From: Flammula alnicola
Taxonomy: Eukaryota; Basidiomycota; Agaricomycetes; Agaricales; Strophariaceae
Length of the DNA: 44,656 nucleotides
NCBI GenBank assembly: GCA_015499995.1
Contig: JADNRV010000371.1
Span: forward strand, 1 to 44,656
Reading direction: 5' to 3'
The position numbers and the translations under genes are program-made. The notes below the pieces were generated by a model. That model was not told the origin of the DNA and made no database searches. It saw only the letters and a list, made by a program, of their open reading frames with translations. This document shows, one piece after another, positions 1 through 11,335 of this stretch. Every line of letters starts with the position of its first letter. The first letter of the stretch is position 1.

Positions 1-230
1 TCGAGCTATGGTGGTACGCACAGTGTCAATGTGTCGATAGCCTAGCTCTAATGCGTTCTTGACCATCTGAACGACATGTTCACCTTCGCCAATGCGACCC
101 ATCCAACACCTGGAGCTTTTCGTTAGAGTTGGGATGGTCTGTTAACCAATAAGATGCGGGCACACCCAATGCCAACTGCTGGCATATGCTGTCCAGAGTT
201 CAGTACATATGAAAGAATATCTAGAGGCAT
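1..230 (-). CDS. Aldo/keto reductase, 5' end only (partial)
   Basis: NADPH-dependent oxidoreductase of the AKR family; only the N-terminus is inside the window. Read on the minus strand, exon 1 runs from the ATG at 230 to about 166 and gives MPLDILSYVLNSGQHMPAVG. A 56-nt GT-AG intron (165-110) follows, and exon 2 (109-22) continues GCWMGRIGEGEHVV and then KNALELGYRHIDT. This is the classic AKR opening: the first beta strand with 'MPxVGxGCW', then the 'GYRHIDT' strand whose Asp belongs to the catalytic tetrad in this family. A GTGCGT donor at position 21 suggests another intron just before the edge. The substrate cannot be told from this part. An upstream in-frame ATG at 341 exists, but the start at 230 fits the usual AKR length better. 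Confidence 0.75.
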
Positions 231-1753
231 GCCAGACAGGGACTTTGAAGCTCGTTCAAGTTGAAGTTGGATTATTGACTCGGAAAGTTCAACTTCTTTC
301 AGCTCACAAAAACCCGCACCTTCAATTGGTCCCGCCGCCAATTAGCGACACTCTCATCCGGCTACTCGGCAGGGCCTATCTGATAAGAGCGTGCAATACA
401 TTATACCCGTGTCAACTTTCTCTCACTGTCACCGCAACTGGAATGTGGCGCTCCAGCAGTGTGTCACGTTGAAACTGGCTTCTGCCCATGATCGCTTTGG
501 GAAATCTGCAGGGCCTTCAAGACTTGTATTGTAACGACAATTACCAGCAGCCGCAGCAGTTCACTTCATCAACGTCAGGCAATTTAGTGAGAAAGGATCA
601 AAGAGACGGAAGATATGTAGACGGCGATCCTGGACAATGATACAATCCACGGAAGAATCAATTTATCACACAAGGTACCAGCGTCTAATAATGGCGTACT
701 GTCACCGGGTCATGAATGATAAAAATGAGCAAGAACCTATCAATCAGCAGCTCATCAACGTCAGTGGCGGCCATGCGATGAAGTCAAATTCAGACCTCGG
801 AGCTCAGAAACGTATCACCGGCAAGACTTATTTAAAGACTAATGATGTGTCTCGGCCTCGGCCTGCGCAGTGAGGACGCGCTCACGATTTGGCGTATCTC
901 TTTTTTAAGAAACTGAGAAGTAATCAGAAAAGGAGAATATGAACCCGCAGAACATCAGGTGAAAAGGCTGACATCTGTGGCGTTCCAAGTGAAGCCAAAA
1001 GATATCTGAGACTCCCAGTGTACGTGTTATGAGAACAGTGGGGAAGAGAAACAAAGGACACACAAAGCTAACTTCAAGGGTAGTTGACAGTCGAAGTTAA
1101 GATGCTCGCGGAGTCCTGAGGGCTCCTCTTCGGCTTCCGTTTCAAAAATTTCTTTGATGGGAGCATACCGCTTCATCTACACTTCTTGGGCATGAGCGCA
1201 GTGTCCCGTGGTTTCCTTGACTCCAAATCAAAGTTCTGGGTGGAGTCTGACTCACAGGTAGCCTGGCAAGCCGAACAGCTCCAATAATTTGAGCCGAATA
1301 CCCTGAAAGGTAGACCTTGTAGATAGTTCAAGGGTCCGAAAACGATGAAGATGAAGAAGGATCCAAGGTGTGCTCAGATGCGAACAACGAATGTCTGCAG
1401 ATATGTAGCACCTAAGAATGGCCGTGACCACTGCCAATTAACTGGAAATAGCTGAAACATAGATGCTGATCAGGCAGCGCTTGTGCCGAGTTCGCGCACT
1501 GCAGGAAACGACGTTCAGTAGTTAGCTCATTGATGATATGCACGAGAGCAGACTTCCTAACTTGTCCATGAAGCGTTGGTTGGAAATCCATCATGACTGG
1601 AGGAGGCGCAAGGCGAAAAGGAATTCAAATAGGCGCCACGAACTGCCCCATAATGATTGCGCCAATGGTGTAAAGAAGAATTGATAGTAGCGTGATCATC
1701 CAATGTCGAGGTATTGCATTATGTGCTACTACGAAATCTGGAAACAAGAAAGG
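231..1753. other. Intergenic stretch without a recognisable gene
   Basis: This 1.5 kb lies between the AKR start and the DIS3 stop. It contains only short open frames (up to 87 codons) with no family resemblance and no convincing chain of exons. The AKR promoter must lie in its left part and the DIS3 3' untranslated region in its right part. A degraded or lineage-specific multi-exon gene on the minus strand around 1250-1650 cannot be excluded, but I could not support one. Confidence 0.5.
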
Positions 1754-4700
1754 CTAGAGGCCTGCAGAGTCAATCGGATGCACAAGAGTCATTTTCACCC
1801 TCCCACGCTGGGTGTTCCTATCCTTCTCCACCTCGATGCGCACCGTGACCTTGTCAAACACAGCAATCGTCGTCGACCCCACAGTGATTGTGTAGTTATC
1901 GGCGTCAAACTGCATGTCCTTCTTGAACGTGACCAGACCCTCGATACCCAACCTGAACGACAATAGAAAGTATTAGAGAAAAAGAGGAATCGTTTGCGTG
2001 AGAGACCCACTTCGAGACGAATACACCAACTCCGTTCCTGAACGTCCTGATCACGAACGCCTCTTCCGTCACTTCTCCAGCTTGACCCTCCTTCTTTTGG
2101 CCTCGCCCTTTCAGCGCCAACCCGACATAGAATTCTACACTGGCCCGGCCGGCCATTTGCGCCATGCGATGTCGTCGATTCACCACGTCCAGAACCCGCT
2201 CCACATGAGGTTTTGAATGCAGCGATGCGTGTAGCGGAGAATAACCGATTGCAGCAGATAGTTGTCGATGGGCCAGCACATCTGAGGCAAAGAGAATTTG
2301 TCAATTCAAGAAATAAATGTGGAAACGAGGAGAATACCTGCATAACGCCGAATCGGACTCGTAAAATGAGTATAAATTGGACTGGCAAGACCATAATGCC
2401 CAAATGTATCCTTTCCCACACTTCCAGAGCAGAAGTATTCCGCCGAAAGCATGCATCGAGTTGCCATGATGCGGACAAGGGTGTTGAAAGCAGGTTCCTT
2501 GGGATCCTGAAAGGGAAGAAAATGAGTGTGAGCGACCTTGACACAGAAGGATGAAAATGACAACTGACAATGCACTGATCCAAGGAGGTTGCAAGCGCCC
2601 CAGAACTGGACACATCCAGCTTCATTCCCTTTCTCTTCAACAAGATATCTTGAAGCTTCTCAAAGTTCGTCCGTGGAGGTGGCAGATGCCGTCTGCAAAA
2701 TACAATCAGATCCAAAGTCCCAAAAATACGGCAGACAAAGAAGACTGGCCCACCTAAGCACAGCAGTCTGTGGGAACGTTTCCTCAATCTTGCGCGCGAC
2801 GCTGATGTTTGCTAGCAACATGAACTCCTCAACCAAGCTATTCGTCTCCCTCATCTCCTTCTGCTCCACGTCGATCGGGTCCGAGGATTCCGCGCTATCG
2901 AGTTGGATCCTGACCTCTGGAGAGGCAAGGTTGAGTGCGCCAGCGGCCATGCGCTTGGCTTTCAGCTTCAAAGCGAGAGAGTTGAGCAGACGAATGCTCT
3001 TGGTGAGCTCGTCTTGAAGGTGACTGTATACATGCGGACGTTAGTCGACTTGTGGAGCAGTGGCAAAATTGATGGACTTACGAATCATCCTTGCGGATTT
3101 GGGCTTCTTCGTAGGTGAAGGCTGCCTTTGATGCAATGACGGACTTCGTAAATCGTACACTCACGATGTCGGCATCAGGGGTCAGCTCCTACAAGCAACG
3201 ATTAACTAATTGTTAAGTTAAGGTTAAGATGCAACATTGGCGTACCCAAATGGCCGAAAACGCCAACCGTTCCACGAATGGGCGGAGAGAACACAGATTG
3301 GTGCCCAAGAGAGCCGGCAACATGTCAATGCGCTTGTCGACCAGGTATACTGTTGTTCCTCTTGACGCTGCTTCGCTATCCATTGGTGTGTCGTCGTGTA
3401 CGAAGTGTGACACGTCAGCGATATCTGCGAACGGACCATCAGAACCCAAGAACAGGAAGGACAGAAGAAAAGGAACACTTACGGACACCAGCCTCGATGT
3501 TACCATTGGGCAATTGACGAGCATGTAGCGCATCATCGATATCCTGGCAGCCTAACAAATGAGTGTTAACATACGAAAGTCAAGACTTCGTAAAGGCCAG
3601 ACAATGCACCTGGAGGATCAATGCTACAGATGATCAAATCCCGTAGATCCTCTCTATTCTTCCACTCCGGGCTCGACTCGCTCTTCGGAGGCACAACCCA
3701 TTTTTCGCCCTGCTCTGGCAAACAGTCCAGAATCGCCTTCCCAAATGGCCTATACGGCACCTCGAACTCCAGCAGCAGACTCTCCTGCTCGGCTTCCTTG
3801 CTCTCGACCTTCCCTAGCGCGCGCACGAAGTGTCCTTCTGGATACCGCGAGGTGACGTCCCAGCGATCGATGGTGACGAGTATCTTTTGGCCTATTAGAG
3901 AGGGTGCTTGACGAGTGCGTAGACGGATGCGGGGCAGGAGCCGAGATACGGGGGTGGCAAAGACAGTTTGTTGAGAGAGAGAGGTGGCGTTGGAGGATGT
4001 TAGGGAGGTGCTGTCGATATGGCATACGTAGCTAAAATTATGGAAACATTAGAAAAGAGATCGTGGTGTAAGAAGAGGAAGGAACGCTTACGCTCGCCAG
4101 TTACGCTTGATGATGCCAACGATCCGGCCCGTTGGCTGCTTTTCGGAAGTGCGTTTCTCGGATTCCAAGAACTTGGATTCTTTGACAAGAACCTCGTCGC
4201 CTTCGCTTTCACCTTCATCTGCAGAATCCTCCGCATCATCGTTTTTCAGAGTTGCTAAGCAAAGCAATCAGCCAACCCCAACCATCTTAGTACCGTTGGG
4301 TGCTCACATTCTTGGTCTACAACCTCGTCTGCTGGTGCCTTCCACTCCTTCTCATCGAACACCTCGACAACAACAATATCTCCATTAACCGCCCTATTCA
4401 TGTTCTCCCGCCCAATTAGCAATATTGGCTTCGTAAATCCGGGTACAGGCACGCTTCCTTCCAGGTAGTTGTATTGATTCGCGTTGAAATGTCCTTGGCT
4501 TAATTCGCCTGCCTTTACTCCTGCCATTAAGGTAGCCGTCGGAAGGTACTGAACAAAGATAAGAGTCGAAGCATGAAAAAGAAAGATATGGAATATACCT
4601 CAGGATAGAGGGCCTGTCGACCTGCTGCGGCTTTCGTTGGTTCTATTTCGTTCGACCCCTCAGCAGCGAGGAGGTCTAGCAGTTGCGTAGCGTCGGTCAT

Positions 4701-5617
4701 TCCTTCCACATATTTCCTTACTAAAATAAAGTCAGTAGGACCCGGTCGTGTATGGCGTGTTAGTCACCTGAAATCGAAAATATTCCCGACTTCTGGGCTT
4801 TCTGCCTATTTGCAGCATCTTCTGTCATCAAAACCACCGAAGGAAGTTTGGGCGGCTGTTGTCCGCGAACTGTGGGTCGATTCACGCTGATGTGTGAGCT
4901 ATACCACGCAGCTGCCTTGCGAATGCCTATATTTGAAGCCGTTGAGCAACATAGTCAATGTAAGAAGTGATATACCCACTTCTATCGTTTCGATCATTAG
5001 GTGTTTCGCCCTCTTCCCGAATAACGGCGGTTTCTCTGAACAGCAGGTTGGCAACGATATGGGGTGCAAGGCGTTGAACGTACGATCGATATTCGTTGTA
5101 AAAGATCCAAATCTTCTTGTCTTCCATCTTTGTCAAGGTCTTTAGACGATTGTACAGCGGCAAGGACCGATGTCGAACTTCTTCGATCACGGTTTGTAGG
5201 AGGATGATGGGCGGGGTGAATAGAGGCGATTCTACGAGATCCATCTGGTGAGGTTGGTTACTAAATGTTAGCAACGGCGATCGTGGCGTTCAAAAAGTGG
5301 TATATATACCTGAGATAGGAACACATTCGTGTCTGGTAAGATGAAGTGTCCATTGGGAAACGAGGGGTGGTTCTTGTCCCCAGAAAAAGGGAGAGCATCT
5401 GCAGGGCATTCTCGACAATCGTGGATGCCACAAGCAACATCGTCACGTAAATATCTTTCACGAAGGACTTTACGAAGCCAGTGAGCAGGCACCTCTGAGA
5501 AAAGACTTCGTCAAACGTACCTTTTATGACCTTTCCTCGTGCCGTCTTTTTGAAGAACTTTCTCTGGGTTAGAACAGCTTCCGTCCTGGGTCGTTTCAAG
5601 ATCGTTATGTCAACCAT
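1754..5617 (-). CDS. DIS3: Exosome complex exonuclease DIS3 / RRP44
   Basis: Catalytic 3'-5' exoribonuclease and PIN endonuclease of the RNA exosome, working in nucleus and cytoplasm on rRNA, snoRNA and mRNA decay. Starting at ATG 5617, the N-terminus (motif KRKFFKKT-like, then [12 protein letters not shown] and the CxxCPAD segment) is typical of DIS3. The PIN core motif '[10 protein letters not shown]' follows at about 5310-5360. Next come cold-shock domains ('[10 protein letters not shown]', about 4260-4520; '[11 protein letters not shown]', about 4100) and the RNB domain. Its active-site cluster '[12 protein letters not shown]' spans an intron near 3520-3610, continuing '[11 protein letters not shown]' and later '[23 protein letters not shown]' in pieces. 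The S1 domain closes the protein at the TAG at 1754. There are roughly ten or more introns. Spliced length is about 950-1000 residues, matching yeast and human DIS3. All catalytic Asp residues I looked for are present, so the gene looks intact. Confidence 0.95.
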
Positions 5618-5685
5618 CGCGCAGAATTGTGTCGAAAAATCTCGGTGGGGTATTGTTTTGAGTGAAAATACGGCGCTCAGCGTTT

Positions 5686-5939
5686 GGGGGATGAAGACCT
5701 CATAAAGTCACAGCCTGAACGAAAATGAATTCAAGTTGAAGAAATTCAAGAATTGATGAACAAGCGCTTAGGGACAGACCGCTCCGGCGGGGGTGCGATG
5801 CACGAGACGGGTAAACCCGACCCCCGAGATTGATAAGGCATAGCCTCAACACGAAGTAATTAGATTGGGGGTAGCTAGTATACATAGATACGGTCCGTGG
5901 GGTGTCTACATAGCGACAGTTGAAATGACAATAAACGGG

Positions 5940-5989
<50 letters not shown>
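5686..5989 (+). mobile_element. Candidate short retroposon ending in a poly(A) tail
   Basis: About 260 bp of non-coding sequence ends in AATAAA (5930-5935), eight bases later followed by 46 uninterrupted A residues. The 7-mer AGCGTTT occurs just left of the proposed element (5679-5685) and again at the end of the tract (5989-5995), as a target-site duplication would. No reading frame or clear pol III A/B boxes were seen, so it could be a SINE-like element, a processed fragment, or simply promoter DNA of DIS3 holding a homopolymer. The boundaries are inferred. Confidence 0.3.
5944..5989 (+). repeat. Homopolymeric A tract, 46 bases
   Basis: Forty-six consecutive A residues as sequenced, about 330 bp upstream of the DIS3 start codon. 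Exact length in the genome is uncertain because homopolymers of this size are hard to sequence and replicate. Confidence 0.95.
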
Positions 5990-5990
<1 letters not shown>

Positions 5991-6817
5991 CGTTTCGACC
6001 CACGTGCAGAATGAGCCGGCCCGGAAGTCATATTCAATATTGTACCAATGGTCCTAACCCTAACCCAAAGTCATATCACCTTTCTTCTGCATGGTCCCAA
6101 CTTGGAGTCAACATGGTCCCTGCCAGTACTAGTGAAACCATAGCCGCCAACGTCGGCAGGAATTTGAGGACGGAAAGCCCCTCAACCACTTTGCGGAAGA
6201 TGACAGTAGGCGAACGTCTACCAGATCGCTAATCGGATCTTCAGGTATTGAAACCACTGTAGGCGCCGTCGTCCGACTCGGAGTCACCAAGGTCTGCACT
6301 TTATGGAATGTCGTTCCCCCACCTCACACATAAAACTTCCTAAACAGCTTCTCTGATCCATTTTTTCAGAGGCTGCAGTGCAATTCGCCGCCAAGACATT
6401 TGTGCTGTGAACCTTCATACTTACAGCGCCTTATCATGGCCCCAGAATGTGGGGTGGCGAAGGCCCTAAGGACGCAGTTAGACAAGTAGTCTGACAGTAA
6501 TACTGTGGAATGCATCGAAAGTAATTATACCGTCTCCTATATAATCAATCAATAAAACTCGGCCAATCTCTCTCTAGCCTATCGTTTTCGGTATTACTCG
6601 GTTGCTGCAGGACATCTCCCAGCATCTGATCAATTGGGCGATGTGAGCATCAAAATTTGACAGAACGATTTACCAGATCACCTACGGTGTTTACGGATAG
6701 ATAGTTCGTGACGAACTCTTTCCCAAGAATGGTTGCAAGTTCTTCATCAGCGTAAATGTTCTTCCTCGCTTCTTCCCAAGTAAGCGGCATTCTTGTAACG
6801 CCGAGTCTCTTGGTTGA
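5990..6817. other. Intergenic stretch with a short telomere-like motif
   Basis: No supported gene. At 6053-6066 the sequence CCTAACCCTAACCC equals just over two telomere repeats (TTAGGG on the other strand). A 76-codon frame on the minus strand (6880-6650) crosses the left edge of inverted-repeat arm A; its part outside the arm is protein-like in composition (LTWEEARKNIYADEELATIL) but was not recognised. It might be a remnant of a gene cut by the duplication edge. Confidence 0.4.
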
Positions 6818-7668
6818 ATGACTCCGAAAATAGACGCGTAAATCAAGTTTGCCAGTGAAATTGAGTTCAGTGCACTTCACATGTTACACTTTGGTTATCC
6901 TTGGGTTATCCGGGGACTAAATTTGACAATCGGGTTAGAAAGAGAGCGTGAAAGTTGTGTGAGCTAAAAGAACAAATTGTTTTCACGCCGGTAGCCGGCT
7001 GTGAGTATCTAGAAGACACAACTTGTCAACGGAAAGAAAAAAGGATAACGAGTCTGAAAGTTAAGAAGCCCTCAGTTGCTTGATCTGTACTTATGACATA
7101 ATGATGTATTATGCAGGCTTGCACTTAACAAGCGAGAAGGGGCTGATGACAGCCTCAATGTTCCATACATAGTAGCCCATGTTGCATAAATCACTTCGTC
7201 TTTACGAAGGTTGTAACGAGGGCAGCTGGGACACCTCTCGTAACTTACATGTTAACGAATGTAATTAGCAAGAGTAAATGAATTCGTAGTCGGTCGCTCT
7301 GAATCTCCAATCATCAAGAATTTCGTTCTTTGAAGTTGGGCGCTTAAAGTTCTGGGCCCACACTAATGTTGACCCCCTATCCCCGAAAGGAAGGTGCACA
7401 ATGCATTTCGCCGGGCTGCTAAATCAAATCTTAAATCATGGGCTATCACGGAGAAGATAGAAGGCAAGCTCAGCTGTAACTAGATGCATGTCTAGCTACC
7501 GCTTATACTCGTACATCCTTGCTGACTACCTTCAAAGCCAGAACTCGGCCAGAACTATGTATGCAGATGTAGTTTTTCCCACTCCCAATGACTGCAAGCG
7601 TAAAATTTAGTGGCAGCTGGGAGATGGGAATATATAGTCAATCCTAGTCTCTCACCACGATCCTACAA

Positions 7669-7678
7669 GTATTTAAAG
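7669..7678 (+). promoter_or_regulatory. Candidate TATA element of secreted-protein gene A
   Basis: GTATTTAAAG lies about 80 bp before the ATG at 7757 and is kept in arm B (around 22797-22803 on the other strand), although surrounding sequence has changed. Position and conservation fit a core promoter. Confidence 0.45.
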
Positions 7679-7756
7679 GGAAATGAGATGGAGACGTTAT
7701 ACCCCAAGAACTTCTGTGTGTTCAATCAAGCATTTAACTGTCTCGTTTATTTCACC

Positions 7757-8338
7757 ATGCGTTTCCCTCTCTCCTTCGTACTCATTGCTATCTCGTTCAT
7801 ATCCAACTCTGTGGCAAGACCAAGAAAACTGCAGCTCAAAAGGCAGCAACAAGAGTCTGAATGCGAGTTTGCGGGTAAGCCTCTTCCCCCCCTTCCGTGT
7901 CGACTCGGAAATACATTAGCCTTGTTTCTTAACGATGCTTTATGGGTCATCTGGAGGGCAGCGTGCATCGTAGCGTTGTCCGAGCTTCCCTTACAAATCA
8001 CTACATGTGCGGAAGCATTGAAAGCCTTTGAAAATAACAGTACCGGTAAGTTCTTCGACAGTGTGCACCTGCATGTTTGGCATATTCTGACCACTGGAAC
8101 GAATAAATTAACAGACCCAAACGGCGTTAACTTGGAAATTGAAGGTTCGGACTGCATCGCTGAAGCCACCCTGGCTGGGATAGAATTGGTATGTTTCAGT
8201 AATTTGCAGGCTCGCAGATTGCGGGTTTCTGACTGACATGATGCAACATAGCCCAATGATTGTGGCGGCTGTTTCGCTGTATTGGACGGGGAATGTCCTA
8301 ACGATGAGGTCCCTTGCACAGGACCGCCCAGTAAATAA
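7757..8338 (+). CDS. Small secreted 8-Cys protein, copy A
   Basis: Four exons joined by three introns (about 7874-7962, 8045-8113, 8191-8252) give a protein of about 130 residues. It opens with a signal peptide (MRFPLSFVLIAISFISNSVA) followed by a short pro-segment ending in a dibasic KR, a likely Kex2 site. The mature part has eight Cys spaced as single residues (SEC, AACIVAL, TTCAEAL, SDCIAEA, NDCGGC, GEC, VPC), so it is not a hydrophobin, which needs a CC pair. The pattern 'C-x3-C-I-V-A-L ... C ... DCIAEA ... CxxC' resembles the fungal calcium-binding-protein-like family (CBP1 type, Pfam PF12192), which I judge likely but not certain. The role is unknown; secreted Cys-rich proteins often act at the cell surface or towards a host. 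It converges on the WRAP53-like gene (stop codons 349 bp apart). A diverged paralogue sits at 22149-22718. Confidence 0.75.
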
Positions 8339-8686
8339 ACAATTTTGCGTATTTTGTCGCATACATGAATCAACATGATGTACATAGCGGAAAACTTGAA
8401 GAGAGGAAGGTTGTCGGATTAGTGCTACTTACGTTTGTCGCTGAACACATCCAGGCCCAACTATCGAAAAGGCGAATTTTGGGTGGCTTTGCGCAGAGAC
8501 TGAAAAAACTAATCGTGAGAGGTCTATTCGCGTGAAACGCAGTTGACTGGATCTCGCCAAAGTCAGTCGGCGGGGTGAAGCGGTTTAGGTAAGTATTAGA
8601 TAATAAGTATATTCTGTTTGCCGTTGAGGGTGCTAGAGTGAAGAATATGTGGAGTAAGAAGTTGAGGAGGGGTTATGGTACATTCC
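8339..8686. other. Shared 3' region between convergent genes, arm A
   Basis: This is the 348 bp between the stop of the secreted-protein gene and the stop of the WRAP53-like gene. It presumably holds both 3' untranslated regions. It is strongly conserved in arm B (21808-22148) with small indels; no further gene was seen. Confidence 0.6.
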
Positions 8687-10518
8687 CTACTCGTTCTTTA
8701 GATCCCAAATTTTCATCGTGGAATCGAACGTCACAGGTTGGGGCCGCCTTGCCCGTCGAATTGGGACCAGAAGATCCTCGTCATCCGATGTGTTGGAATC
8801 ATCGCTGCCTTCCGCTTGGTTTATGTCAAGAAAATGACGCGATCCAGAGGCAGATAATAGGGTTGGTTTGAAAGGGTGAAAGGCTACCGAACCTACAGCA
8901 TCTAATATTTCACCGGAATTAGATAATTACAAGATTGTCGAAAAATAAATTTACCTGCGTGCGCTTTGAACTGTAACTGCGACTCGAAGACCTTTGTGTG
9001 AAACCCACTCGACGATTCATCCAACATTGTATCGTGAAGTGCAGCATCTTCTTCTGCACTTTGGGAATCGAGCTCGAAAATTGATATGTTCCCTTCCTAT
9101 AAATAGGCGCACGTCAGACAAATCAGAGAGGAAATACGACGCCGACTGAACCTGATCACCGATGCTCAATAAACGACCCGATATGTCGATGTCGAAGCGC
9201 ATTTTCTGATTGGTTCTTGATTTAGGGTTCGAAGGAGAGGCGCGGAATATTTCCAGTGGGGTGCCAATATCAGAGCGAATATCCCAGCTGTATACCATTC
9301 CACTCGCGTGTCCGCGATAACCAGCATACAGGATATGAGGCTTCATAGGGTTGAAGTGAAGCTGTAAGTCAGGAACGTGGGTGTCAGTACAACTCTAGAT
9401 GTGAGGAAAGGACTTACTTGAGTGACCCCAGCTCGTGGCCCGCCACCTACATGCATGAGCGGTTCTGGCTGGGCGTCGCTGAACATCGCAATGTTATCAG
9501 CTGTAGGAGTGAAACTTCCCGCGGCGTAAAAGGATTCGTCGGAGCTACATGATGGAGAGAATGCGAGAGATGAAATGAGACCTTGAACGCAGGACGTTAA
9601 CTAGAGGACGATAAACTCGAAAGAGTCATAGAGCGATACCTTTGAGGCCGTCTTTGCTTTTTTTGGATGACGTTGTCCGTAGCCGAGTTCCCTCTCCTGG
9701 TTGAGATAGATCGAACAATTCGATCGCATCTTCAAACCCACAGTAAAGTCTAAAGAATATTTGAGTTTCGAGAGAGAATGAACAGTACGCGGCCGACGAA
9801 CTTTTGCGCTGTGAGGTTAAACGCGAGACTGTGGGGTGCTATTTGCCTCTCCCTGTGGTCCACTATTCTGTATGACGCGCGCAGCTACTGGGACGTGATC
9901 GCGTCAGAAGCCAAGGGCGAAAAGGCATCAAGAGGATACAGAATCTTACTCTGCCATCTGAAGCATCCAGTAGCTTCACAGGACACTCGCGTACTGATGC
10001 GACAAAGCAAAAAGACGCGGGATCATGTGGAGATGCAGTGGGGTACCAGATAAAATCCAGAATAGGTGATGGCTGACGGAATTCTCGGACGGGGTATTGG
10101 TTCTGAGCTGGTATGTCATGATCATCAATTGCATACCGTGCCAATTTTTCATGCATTTATGACGGCATACCTGTATCACCGTCTTGTGAAGAGCTTATCA
10201 GCTTTTCAGGATATAGTACCCTCAAGATTTCGGTGGAAACGACTTACACGTTGAAGAATTGAAAGGTTCTGCTCTCGCATTGAGCAAGGACTACAGATCC
10301 ATCAGGACACCTAGATTAAAGGGATAGATCATCCAATAAGGGTAACTCTACCGTTAGTAATTTGATGGTCATTGCTGCTACTAGATTACCCACCATTTCG
10401 CGAGCCTAGGAAAATCGCTTGCAAATCCAGAATCTGCACCAATGTGCAAAGTGGAAGCTAAGGATGGGGGTTTGGATATGTCATAGGGATCGGGCACCCA
10501 AGCTTGTGAGAATTCCAT
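8687..10518 (-). CDS. WD40 protein of the WRAP53/TCAB1 (Swt21) family, copy A
   Basis: Predicted WD40 beta-propeller related to human WRAP53/TCAB1, which binds the CAB box of scaRNAs and telomerase RNA, and to yeast Swt21. Start chosen at ATG 10518 (MEFSQAWVPDPYDIS); an ATG at 10635 would add about 39 residues that arm B does not share. After an intron, 'CPDGSVVIAQCESRTFQFFN' is the first blade. Then follow 'VREFRQPSPILDFIWYP', 'ASVRECPVKLLDASDGR', 'YCGFEDAIELFDLSQPGEGT', 'LHFNPMKPHILYAGYRG', 'GMVYSWDIRSDIGTPLEIF', an acidic insert (EGSDDSNTSDDEDLL) and the terminal 'DSTMKIWDLKNE'. The order of these segments is that of the WRAP53 family, and no stop or frameshift was found. It lies convergent to the secreted-protein gene. 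The coding part differs from copy B by only a few residues (for example SPHDP versus SPRDP). Confidence 0.85.
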
Positions 10519-10562
10519 GGCATACATAGCAGTGATGCAAGTTGGAGCGAAGCAAGTTTCTC

Positions 10563-11335
10563 GGTGCTGCGATTGATCAATAGAGGTCAACAGGTCACAA
10601 TAAAATTGAATTTCCCAGAATGGATCCAGGATCAATCAACCAACAACGCTCAAACGTTGAACGTTGATTCACGATTGGCAATATAGACTGGACGATGCGC
10701 TCCGGAGGAGGAGGGAGGTACTTTATTTTGCCGATGCGGATGAGCGGGAGGAAGAGGATGCGGATGCGGACGACCTGTAGGCACAATCTTTCTGCATCCA
10801 CATTGTAATTTCGCTCATCGCTCTCATATCAGCTCATATCCTGATCCCTCCCAGAGCCTCAGATGACAACCTCAAAGCCATCACAGGCAAAACTCAGACA
10901 TCCACCCCTCTGCCTGGTCATGTTGAAAGGTTTCGATCCAGCGCTCGCTCTCGGAATTTCATTCTTAGACTGTGATGTGATGCGAAGTCCCGGTGCACAT
11001 ACAGCTCAGTAGCGATACATAGATGAAGGATAAAATTTCTCGATGTGCTTTCAATCCCATCATCGATGTGTGTGGGGCAGCTTCACAAGACATTTGATTT
11101 AGTGGCATGGGCTTAACGCCTTCGCACACACCTCCCTGCCGGAGCGGAGCGAAGCGAGGCATATCTTTTTAATATAATAGATGTGCGGTAGGCAGGACGT
11201 CCACTGGTTGACATGCTGCGATTTTGATGTGATACCGACCCACTACGACTTGCTGCTCGCATCATCCTATAAATTAACGATGGATTTAAGTACTACATTA
11301 GCTCCGATTAAGATGTACATAGGGAAGATGTTGAT
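10563..11335. other. Spacer between arm A and the membrane protein gene
   Basis: No gene supported. It holds a purine-rich stretch with GATGCGGA repeats (about 10727-10770) upstream of the WRAP53 copy A start, a duplicated CTCATATC motif near 10822-10842, and a 25-bp partial copy of the membrane-protein 3' end (11181-11205). The promoter of WRAP53 copy A should be at the left end. Confidence 0.5.
11181..11205 (-). repeat. 25-bp copy of the 3' end of the membrane protein gene
   Basis: ATGTGCGGTAGGCAGGACGT and the following CCACT match 11340-11364 with 2 mismatches in 25. The second copy encodes the last residues (VKWTSFLPH) and lies at the stop codon of the membrane protein gene, so the first is a short duplicated scrap 159 bp downstream. 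Confidence 0.7.

Larger units (their letters stand above)
6818..10562 (+). repeat. Inverted duplication, arm A (about 3.75 kb)
   Basis: This block is the reverse complement of 19931-23792. From left to right it holds about 0.9 kb of conserved non-coding DNA, the secreted 8-Cys protein gene, and the WRAP53-like gene on the opposite strand. Alignment by eye shows near identity from about 8705 to 10010, including introns, and clearly lower similarity on both sides. Homology ends abruptly at 6818 (beyond it the two arms share nothing) and fades over about 45 bp at 10520-10562. Confidence 0.93.

Noticed and set aside
1795..2787. Long 330-codon open frame on the minus strand
   Set aside because: It overlaps DIS3 exons in another frame; the protein is unlike any family, whereas the overlapping exons give the DIS3 RNB and S1 domains.
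7757..8338. Hydrophobin for the secreted 8-Cys protein
   Set aside because: Eight Cys fit in number, but there is no CC pair and the spacing is wrong for class I or II hydrophobins.
9222..9236. tRNA B-box-like GGTTCGAAGG
   Set aside because: It sits inside the WRAP53-like coding sequence and no clover-leaf could be folded around it. No tRNA was found in the window.
9778..10053. 91-codon frame present in both arms (also 20716-20441)
   Set aside because: It is antisense to WRAP53-like exons and is conserved only because the underlying DNA is nearly identical.
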